From Flavobacteriales bacterium (lineage in GTDB: Bacteria > Bacteroidota > Bacteroidia > Flavobacteriales_D > Sanyastnellaceae), in contig NYSX01000027.1 of assembly GCA_002683345.1 (NCBI GenBank), forward strand, positions 1 through 49,476: a DNA stretch of 49,476 nucleotides, in the 5' to 3' direction. Positions 44,105-49,476 of the stretch are shown here, piece by piece (position 1 is the first letter of the stretch; every line of letters starts with the position of its first letter). The translations under genes were made by a program, and so were the position numbers. Below the pieces are notes generated by a model. That model worked only from the letters and a program-made list of their open reading frames with translations. It did not search any database and was not told the origin of the DNA.

Positions 44105-45511
44105 ATGTTGAAGGCGCTTGACGGATTGACTTGGCTCTCTCGGATGCTCGTGGGGGCGCTGTTTGTGGTCTCGGGATTGATCAAATCGAACGATGCCCTG
44201 GGCTTCATGTACAAGCTTGAAGAGTACTTTGAACCGGGCGCCATGAACCTCGAATTCCTTGCGCCATGGGGATTGGAGCTGGCCGTGTTTGTGTGCATCG
44301 CAGAGATCCTGCTGGGCATCGCCATTCTCGTGGGGGCGTTGCCTCGCCTGACCGCCGTGTTGACGACCGTCATGATGGTCTTCTTCACGTGGCTCACGTG
44401 GTACACGGCGACCTGCGACCCTTATGGCACCAAGCAAATCGTGGACGCCTCAGGCGCGGTGGTGGAAATTGCCAACCAATGCGTGCTCGAGTGCGGGTGC
44501 TTTGGCAATGCCATCCCGTTGACGGCGTACCAGAGTTTCCTCAAGGATGTGGTGCTCCTGATTTTTGTGGCGCCCATTTTGCTCAGTGCCTTCTTGGGCC
44601 GCATCCAACTCAACACGCCTCGACAGTCTACGTTCCTTTACGCAGGCGCCTTGTTGGTGACCTACTTGTTTGCCGAGGGGATGTTGCAGTGGGGATTCCC
44701 GGTGTTGTATTTGGCCCTCAACCTGATTGCGGCAGAGGCGGTGAAGCGTCGCAGCAACCACGCCCAAAAGGAATGGTTCATGGCCCTTGCCGTGGTGGTC
44801 GTCAGTGGCTTCGTGCAGTACTGGACGTTGGCCCACTTGCCGCTCAAGGACTACCGTCCGTACGCCGACGGGGAGAGCATCATTGAGAACCGGATGACCG
44901 CGGAGGAATTGGGGCTCGAAGGGCCAGAGTTTGACAAAGAAATCCGATTCTACCATCCTGAAACAGGTGCGGAGACCCTTGTCATGCAATCGCGCTACAT
45001 GGATGAAAAGTTGTGGGACAAAAACAACGAACCTGGCAAGTCCTTCAACGAGACGTACCCGGAGGGAGATTGGGAGAACGCCAAGGAAGTGAAGATCAAG
45101 GACGGCTATGAGCAGCGCATCATGGATTTCCAGATGGTCGATGCCAGTGGATTTGATTTGACCGACGACATCCTCGCCTCTGACAAGCCAGTGTTGCTCC
45201 AAGTGTCGAAGGATTTGGCCGCCATGTCCACAGCGTGGCAGGACGACTTCAACGCCCTTGGCCAAGCGGCAGGCGCACGTGGCTGGTCCATGTACGGCCT
45301 CACCAATGCCACGGCGGAAGAGCATGCCGCGTTCGCAGCCGAGAATGCCGCCACGTACCCGTTCTTGACGTGTGACCAAACGGAGCTCAAGATTGTGGTT
45401 CGCGCCAACCCGGGGCTCGTGTTGATCCAAAAGGGGGTGGTGCTGGAGAAGTGGGCGGGACGCGATGTTCCGTCGCCCGAAGACCTCGCTGAATTGCTGA
45501 ACGGCCGCTGA
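44105..45511 (+). CDS. BT_3928-like DoxX/MauE-type membrane protein with thioredoxin-like tail
   Basis: 468 residues. N-terminal membrane part of about six to seven helices (residues ~1-235), starting LSRMLVGALFVVSGLIKSND, the DoxX/MauE signature. CVLECGCFGNAIPLT contains a Cys cluster as in MauE-type and VKOR-like proteins. The C-terminal ~150 residues (FDLTDDILASDKPVLLQVSK onward, ending LIQKGVVLEKWAG) resemble a thioredoxin-like domain but without a CxxC pair. Likely a membrane protein in redox or cofactor handling; the function is not known. 16 bp after the DUF1599 gene and 2 bp before the ABC permease gene. Confidence 0.85.
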   Translation: MLKALDGLTWLSRMLVGALFVVSGLIKSNDALGFMYKLEEYFEPGAMNLEFLAPWGLELAVFVCIAEILLGIAILVGALPRLTAVLTTVMMVFFTWLTWYTATCDPYGTKQIVDASGAVVEIANQCVLECGCFGNAIPLTAYQSFLKDVVLLIFVAPILLSAFLGRIQLNTPRQSTFLYAGALLVTYLFAEGMLQWGFPVLYLALNLIAAEAVKRRSNHAQKEWFMALAVVVVSGFVQYWTLAHLPLKDYRPYADGESIIENRMTAEELGLEGPEFDKEIRFYHPETGAETLVMQSRYMDEKLWDKNNEPGKSFNETYPEGDWENAKEVKIKDGYEQRIMDFQMVDASGFDLTDDILASDKPVLLQVSKDLAAMSTAWQDDFNALGQAAGARGWSMYGLTNATAEEHAAFAAENAATYPFLTCDQTELKIVVRANPGLVLIQKGVVLEKWAGRDVPSPEDLAELLNGR

Positions 45512-45513
45512 TC

Positions 45514-46509
45514 ATGCAGCGCGTGCTTCGCCAACTGGCCCAGGGCTTGGGCGTGCTTTGGGGAAGCGTGACGTTGGTGTTTTTGATTTTCTCGCAAGTG
45601 CCGGATCCGGCGCGCGCCATCGCAGGCCAAAACGAACGCGCCGAAGCCATCGAGGCCTTTCGCGCCGCCCACGGCTTGGACTTGCCCCTCGGCGCCCGGT
45701 ACCTGCGCTTTCTCGGGGAGCTCTCTCCGCTGGGTCCCACCGACGGTGGCTCTTGGGGGCTCAAGTGGCCCGGACTGGGCACGAGCTACTTCGGGGGGCG
45801 TCCGGTGGTGGATGCCCTTGTCGAGGCCTTGCCCGCCACCATGTTGCTTGCCTTTGCGGCCATGGGACTCGCCCTCACCTTGGGCATTGCCCTCGGCTTG
45901 ATGCTCGCATGGCGCGGGGACGGTCCGTTGGCGCGTGGCATCATCGGCGTCGCGACCTTGGGCATGAGTGCCCCGTCGTTCTTTGTGGCCATTTTGGTGG
46001 CATGGGGATTGGGGGTTGTTTGGCACGACTACACGGGCCTGCCCGCAACTGGGGGGTGGCGCGTGCTCGACCCGTTCGAAGGTCCCCAGGTGGCGTGGAA
46101 GCACCTCATCCTGCCTGCCTTGACGTTGGGCATCCGCCCGCTCTCTGTGGTCATCCAATTGACCCGAAACGCCGCCGCCGACGTGCTGGAAGAATCTTAC
46201 GTCCGAACGGCCCGGGCCAAAGGTCTCGGGGGGTGGCCACTCATGCGTCGCCATGTGTTTCGCAACGCCATGAATCCGGTGCTGACGGCCGCGAGCGGTT
46301 GGTTTGCAAGCATGTTGGCGGGGGCGGTGTTTGTGGAGTACGTGTTTGGGTGGAACGGCATGGGGCTGCTGATGTTCCGCGCGCTGGAGCAAGGCGATTT
46401 GCCGGTGGTAATGGGAGGGGTGCTGGTGGTGGCCACGACGTTTGTGGCGGTCAACATCCTCGTCGACGTGATGTACGGTTGGCTCGACCCAAGGGTCAGG
46501 CTGGATTGA
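45514..46509 (+). CDS. Oligopeptide-type ABC transporter permease (DppB/OppB-like)
   Basis: 331 residues, starting 2 bp after the previous stop. N-terminal helix LGVLWGSVTLVFLIFSQVPD, periplasmic loop, then five membrane segments. Includes the EAA loop, ESYVRTARAKGLGGWPLMRR-HVFRNAMNPV, which docks on the ATPase. C-terminal FVEYVFGWNGMGLLMFRALE is typical of DppB/OppB. No partner permease, ATPase or binding protein gene lies in the window, so the rest of the transporter must be elsewhere. The 3' end overlaps the convergent aminotransferase gene by 14 bp. Confidence 0.92.
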   Translation: MQRVLRQLAQGLGVLWGSVTLVFLIFSQVPDPARAIAGQNERAEAIEAFRAAHGLDLPLGARYLRFLGELSPLGPTDGGSWGLKWPGLGTSYFGGRPVVDALVEALPATMLLAFAAMGLALTLGIALGLMLAWRGDGPLARGIIGVATLGMSAPSFFVAILVAWGLGVVWHDYTGLPATGGWRVLDPFEGPQVAWKHLILPALTLGIRPLSVVIQLTRNAAADVLEESYVRTARAKGLGGWPLMRRHVFRNAMNPVLTAASGWFASMLAGAVFVEYVFGWNGMGLLMFRALEQGDLPVVMGGVLVVATTFVAVNILVDVMYGWLDPRVRLD

Positions 46510-47377
46510 CGGTGTCCGCGGCAGCCTCAGCTTCGACACTCTCTTGAATCCAATCTGCCAGCTTTTCGGCCATGGCGTGGAAGTAACGCTTGGTCTTGTA
46601 GCTGGACACCCATTCGATGCCGCGCACCGCGTTGGTCAGGAAGAGCTCGTCGGCTTGGAGGAGGGTTTGGGGAGTCAAGGCGGCCTCATAAACTTTCACC
46701 CCATGGTCCATGGCTGTGCGAATGAGCACCGACCGCATGATGCCCCCGACACATCCGTCATCCAAGCTTGGCGTGTAGAGCACCCCGTTGGACACGACAA
46801 ACAGATTGGACCGTGAGGACTCGATGATGCGCTGGTCCGGATTGAGAATCAAGGCGTCGCCCCATCCGCGTTGGGCCGCATGACGCGCCGCCTGGATGTA
46901 CACCGTGCTTGCCAGGTTCTTGAATTTGCTGAGGGGCCCGAGGTGCTTGACCAAATCCTGATAGATGTCCACATCCAAGCCCTTGGCGGGAAGGCCAAAC
47001 CCTTCCTCGGTCATCGTCGTGGCGGTGGCCACCCAACTCACCTCGTCCGTCTCTGGCGCATACGCACCTTCGCCTGCTCGGAAGGCCGTCAGGCGAATGC
47101 GCACGTCGCTGCGCACACCCCATTTCCCTTGCCATTGTTGGATGGCAGTTTGCAGGGCATCGTGTTGCAGGGAATCGGGGACGGTCATGCCATGGGCATC
47201 CAAGGCTGCATGGAGACGCTGCACATGGAGCGCCAAAAACGGCACTTTTCTGGAGGTGAAGCGCATGGACTCAAACACACCGTCGGCAAGCAGAAAAGCC
47301 CTGTTGGCAAACGCCAGTGGCAATTCGTTGGCAGAGGTGAGGTGTCCATTGACCAGAAGCGTGTCCAGTTTCGCCAT
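46496..47377 (-). CDS. Class IV PLP aminotransferase / aminodeoxychorismate lyase-like
   Basis: 293 residues from the ATG at 47377; the open frame extends upstream into gmhB but without family similarity. Fold-type IV PLP enzyme: NRAFLLADGVFESMRF at the start, the PLP Lys in LSKFKNLASTVYIQAARHA, WGDALILNPDQRIIESSRSN and LFVVSNGVLYTPSLDDGCVG-GIMR, and ELFLTNAVRGIEWV. Candidates are 4-amino-4-deoxychorismate lyase (PabC, folate) and branched-chain aminotransferase. folP 3 kb away is compatible with PabC but not proof. It lies 23 bp downstream of gmhB. Confidence 0.88.
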   Translation of the reverse strand: MAKLDTLLVNGHLTSANELPLAFANRAFLLADGVFESMRFTSRKVPFLALHVQRLHAALDAHGMTVPDSLQHDALQTAIQQWQGKWGVRSDVRIRLTAFRAGEGAYAPETDEVSWVATATTMTEEGFGLPAKGLDVDIYQDLVKHLGPLSKFKNLASTVYIQAARHAAQRGWGDALILNPDQRIIESSRSNLFVVSNGVLYTPSLDDGCVGGIMRSVLIRTAMDHGVKVYEAALTPQTLLQADELFLTNAVRGIEWVSSYKTKRYFHAMAEKLADWIQESVEAEAAADTVNPA

Positions 47378-47400
47378 GGGTTGAAGATACAGAGGCGACC

Positions 47401-47901
47401 TCAGGAATGTTGGGACAAGATGTGTCGTACTGCGTCGAGCAGCGGCGCATTCACCCCAATCAAAACGCCACGCACACCCACCGGCGAAGCCGCATCGAGG
47501 TCGCGCTGCTTGTCGCCGACCATCCACGACCGCGCAGGGTCGAGGCCGTGCTTTGCGCATGCCCGTTCCACCATCAAGCTTCCGGGCTTGCGGCTCAGCG
47601 ACCGCCCCGTTGAAGGGTGGTGTGGGCTGTAGAAGATGTCGAGCAAGGGTGTGCCGTTCTTCTCGCATTCTGCGCCCAATAACGCGTGAATCTCTGTCAC
47701 GTCTTCGTGGGTGTACAACCCCTTGGCGAGCCCGCCTTGGTTGGTGATGAGTACCACCTCGAAGCCCGCGTCACGCGCCACGCGCAGCGCCTCCATCACG
47801 GTGGGTAGAATCGTGAATTCAGACAGGTTCTTCGTGTAATCTCCGGGGTCGTGGTTGATCACACCGTCGCGGTCGAGGAAGAGGCAGGGGCGCAGGCTCA
47901 T
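47401..47901 (-). CDS. gmhB: HAD-IIIA phosphatase, GmhB-like (heptose bisphosphate phosphatase)
   Basis: 166 residues, ATG at 47901. HAD motif I FLDRDGVIN with nucleophile and acid Asp, then NLSEFTILPTVMEAL, motif II VVLITNQGGLAKGLY, the metal-binding loop region DIFYSPHHPSTGRSLSRKP, and motif IV WMVGDKQRDLDAA. This matches D-glycero-D-manno-heptose-1,7-bisphosphate 7-phosphatase or the closely similar HisB N-terminal phosphatase. The zinc loop, normally four Cys/His, is reduced here (His-His, no Cys). The family makes ADP-heptose for LPS core. The stand-alone form and length favour GmhB. Confidence 0.82.
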   Translation of the reverse strand: MSLRPCLFLDRDGVINHDPGDYTKNLSEFTILPTVMEALRVARDAGFEVVLITNQGGLAKGLYTHEDVTEIHALLGAECEKNGTPLLDIFYSPHHPSTGRSLSRKPGSLMVERACAKHGLDPARSWMVGDKQRDLDAASPVGVRGVLIGVNAPLLDAVRHILSQHS

Positions 47902-48138
47902 GGTGCAAACCTAACATGTCATGACGAGCCTGACACAGGAGGAAGGCACAACCTCCGACAATCCGTTCGAATGCTCGTAAATGAGCAAGAAGATGCCAAG
48001 CACAGGCATGGTCGGCGATGGTTGTCAAGTAAGTTTGAGGTTTGGATTTTTGCTTTGGGAGAACAAAAATGAAGTTTCGTCGGGTATTTCAGGGAATTGG
48101 GTTATTTTTATGTATTCAACAGCTCATCCCACACTTTC
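47902..48138. other. Largest intergenic gap, divergent gmhB and repeat-protein genes
   Basis: 237 bp separate the two divergent starts. I see no credible gene here. The right half is AT-rich. TAAGTTTG at 48030-48037 matches the TAnnTTTG form of a Bacteroidota minus-seven box for the plus strand, but no TTG lies at the right distance. A small TGCTC/GAGCA hairpin is at 47972-47987. The region must hold promoters for both genes, but none can be assigned with confidence. Confidence 0.4.
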
Positions 48139-49476
48139 ATGTTGCGGTTTGTCTTCATTTCTCTGTTTTCAGTGTTCTGCTGCCTTTCTGTTCAATCCCA
48201 AACGGATTGTACGAATCTATTTGACGGCGACGGTGACGGGACTGTGACAATCATGGACCTTTTGGGGTTCCTTACGGTTTTTGGAGATGCCGATTTGGAT
48301 GGGGATGGGGTGTGGGACAGCACGGACGCATGCATCCAAGACGCGGATGCCGATGGCATTTGTGACAACGTGGACGACTGTGTGCCCTACGACGTCAACG
48401 GCGACGTGGCTGTTACAGTCGTGGATCTTTTGGGGCTTCTTTTGGTTTTTGGAGATTCCGATTCGGATGGGGATGGGGTGTGGGACAGCGTGGACGAATG
48501 CTCGGATCTGGAAGCATGTAATTTTGCCCAGATACCGGCCGCACCTTGCTTTTATGACGGCGCTGATGTCAACGGCAATGGTTTGTGTGACGATGACGAA
48601 GTGACCGGCTGCACCATTTCTGCAGCGTGCAACTACGATCCAGACGCCACCATCAACGACGGCTCATGTGCCGAACTTGATGCGTGCGGAATCTGCGGCG
48701 GTGACAACAGCTCATGCACAGGTTGCTCCGATGCTTCGGCATGCAACTACAACGAAGACACCATATTCGACGACGGCTCATGTGCCGAATTTGATGGGTG
48801 CGGCATCTGCGGTGGCCCTGGTGCCATTTACGAGTGTGGATGTGCGGACATCCCCGAAGGAGACTGCGACTGCGACGGAAACCAGCTTGATGCGCTTGGT
48901 GATTGTGGCGGGGACTGCGCAGCGGACGCCGATGCCGATGGCATCTGTGACGACGTAGATGACTGCGTTGGCGAACTCGACGAGTGCAGCATTTGCAACG
49001 GTCCTGGTGCCATTTACGAGTGTGGCTGTTCTGACATCCCAGAAGGAGACTGCGACTGCGACGGCAACCAGCTCGACGCCTTGGGCGTGTGTGGCGGGGA
49101 CTGCGCGGCAGACGCCGATGCCGATGGCATCTGTGACGACGTGGACGAGTGCGTTGGTGAACTCGACGAGTGCGGTGTCTGCAACGGACCCGGCGCCATC
49201 TATGAGTGTGGCTGTTCTGACATCCCTGAAGGAGACTGCGACTGCGACGGCAACCAGCTCGACGCCTTGGGCGTGTGTGGCGGGGACTGCACGGCGGACG
49301 TCGATGCAGATGGCATCTGTGACGACGCGGACGGCTGCGTTGGCGAACTCGACGAGTGCGGTGACTGCAACGGACCGGGCGCTATTTACGAGTGTGGCTG
49401 TTCTGACATCCCTGAAGGAGACTGCGACTGCGACGGCAACCAGCTCGACGCCTTGGGCGTGTGTGGCGGGGACTGC
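48139..49476 (+). CDS. Secreted Cys-rich repeat protein with N-terminal dockerin-like units (3' truncated)
   Basis: 446 codons to the window edge, no stop. The ATG at 48139 gives a signal peptide, MLRFVFISLFSVFCCLSVQS-Q; two other frames nearby are open but lack one. Mature order: two dockerin-like units (GDGTVTIMDLLGFLTVFG and GDVAVTVVDLLGLLLVFG) each followed by DSDGDGVWDS-type Asp repeats; two GCxxxxACNYD Cys repeats (near 48609 and 48723); then 62-residue repeats (GAIYECGCSDIPEGDCDCDG and [20 protein letters not shown]) that continue past the edge. It belongs to the same family as the giant protein at the left edge and has the same Asp-rich, disulfide-rich character. A surface or released structural protein is likely; the role is unknown. 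Confidence 0.88.
   Translation, partial: MLRFVFISLFSVFCCLSVQSQTDCTNLFDGDGDGTVTIMDLLGFLTVFGDADLDGDGVWDSTDACIQDADADGICDNVDDCVPYDVNGDVAVTVVDLLGLLLVFGDSDSDGDGVWDSVDECSDLEACNFAQIPAAPCFYDGADVNGNGLCDDDEVTGCTISAACNYDPDATINDGSCAELDACGICGGDNSSCTGCSDASACNYNEDTIFDDGSCAEFDGCGICGGPGAIYECGCADIPEGDCDCDGNQLDALGDCGGDCAADADADGICDDVDDCVGELDECSICNGPGAIYECGCSDIPEGDCDCDGNQLDALGVCGGDCAADADADGICDDVDECVGELDECGVCNGPGAIYECGCSDIPEGDCDCDGNQLDALGVCGGDCTADVDADGICDDADGCVGELDECGDCNGPGAIYECGCSDIPEGDCDCDGNQLDALGVCGGDC
48223..48506 (+). repeat. 168-bp tandem duplication encoding dockerin-like units
   Basis: Two adjacent copies start at 48223 and 48391. The anchor codons are ATGGACCTTTTGGGG at 48253 and GTGGATCTTTTGGGG at 48421, exactly 168 bp apart (56 codons). 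Both are followed by GGGGATGGGGTGTGGGACAG. The second copy is complete to about 48506. The duplication keeps the frame. Confidence 0.85.
48820..49476 (+). repeat. 186-bp near-identical tandem repeats, at least 3.5 copies
   Basis: Units begin at 48820, 49006, 49192 and 49378, each exactly 186 bp apart (62 codons); the last is cut by the window end. Differences are mostly synonymous, and the last copies are nearly identical (for example GGCTGTTCTGACATCCC recurs). The array encodes GAIYECGC, EGDCDCDGNQLDALG and an Asp-rich segment. High identity indicates recent expansion or homogenisation. Confidence 0.92.

Noticed and set aside
47960-47990. GTTCGAA resembling a tRNA T-loop
   Set aside because: No acceptor, D or anticodon stem can be built around it.
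48042-48247. Two short open frames with hydrophobic text overlapping the start at 48139
   Set aside because: Both stop near 48224-48247. The third frame gives a signal peptide and continues into the repeat protein to the window end.
1-49476. Idea that the window is circular and the two edge repeat genes are one gene
   Set aside because: Joining base 49476 to base 1 does not keep the reading frame, and argS, folP and lptF/G indicate a chromosome. They are two genes of one family, or one gene interrupted by unseen sequence.
48820-49476. Regular repeats as a possible CRISPR array
   Set aside because: Units are 186 bp, contiguous, in frame and protein-coding, with no spacers.

Overview
This window looks like chromosomal DNA from a marine-type Bacteroidota, most likely a high-GC Flavobacteriales relative (lineage inferred, not tested). 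The evidence is two proteins with type IX secretion (T9SS) C-terminal sorting domains, Cys-rich GCTDxxACNYD repeats, several family hallmarks (CtlX, DUF1599, a BT_3928-like DoxX/MauE protein, lipoprotein-type DPP III, a CdaA gene overlapping folP), and starts that lack clear Shine-Dalgarno sites. No rRNA, tRNA, IS element, phage gene or CRISPR array was found. No gene-free stretch exceeds 300 bases.

Layout. (1) 1-8909 is the 3' part of a giant secreted mosaic protein, ending at a strong hairpin terminator. (2) 8993-10810 is a minus-strand secreted beta-helix protein, divergent from the next block. (3) 10890-25857 is a tightly packed plus-strand operon. It encodes a T9SS protein, two sulfatases, an exported formylglycine-generating enzyme (FGE), two predicted outer-membrane barrels, two glycan-binding-like lipoproteins, a TIM-barrel glycoside hydrolase, a third sulfatase and a secreted protein whose main domain also occurs in the giant protein. 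Eight consecutive junctions overlap or nearly touch (ATGA, GTGA, TGATG or 1 bp). (4) 25882-26523 holds two small genes. (5) 38116 down to 26524 is a ten-gene minus-strand run: lptF/G, two glycosyltransferases, a 2OG oxygenase, an HtrA protease, a LON-domain protein, a lipoprotein, two amidinotransferase-fold enzymes and argS. (6) 38178-41809 holds a DPP III-type lipoprotein and a T9SS beta-propeller-like protein. (7) 41840-47901 holds cdaA-folP (minus), DUF1599, a BT_3928-like protein and an ABC permease (plus), then gmhB and an aminotransferase IV gene (minus). (8) 48139-49476 is the 5' part of a second Cys-rich repeat protein, running off the window in 186-bp tandem repeats.

How the genes fit together. 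Block 3 reads as a sulfated-glycan degradation operon. The FGE would convert the active-site Cys of the three sulfatases to formylglycine, and both enzyme types carry export signals. The glycosidase would cut the backbone, and the two lipoproteins may bind glycan. SusC and SusD, the usual Bacteroidota glycan importer pair, are absent; two unrelated barrel proteins occupy the middle of the operon instead. A short dockerin-like segment (GD-x2-x-DG-x5-DLL) links the giant protein, the beta-helix protein, the operon's last product and the protein at the right edge. The operon is visibly less GC-rich than the housekeeping blocks, consistent with an accessory origin. Function assignments rest on motifs read by eye; no database search was possible.
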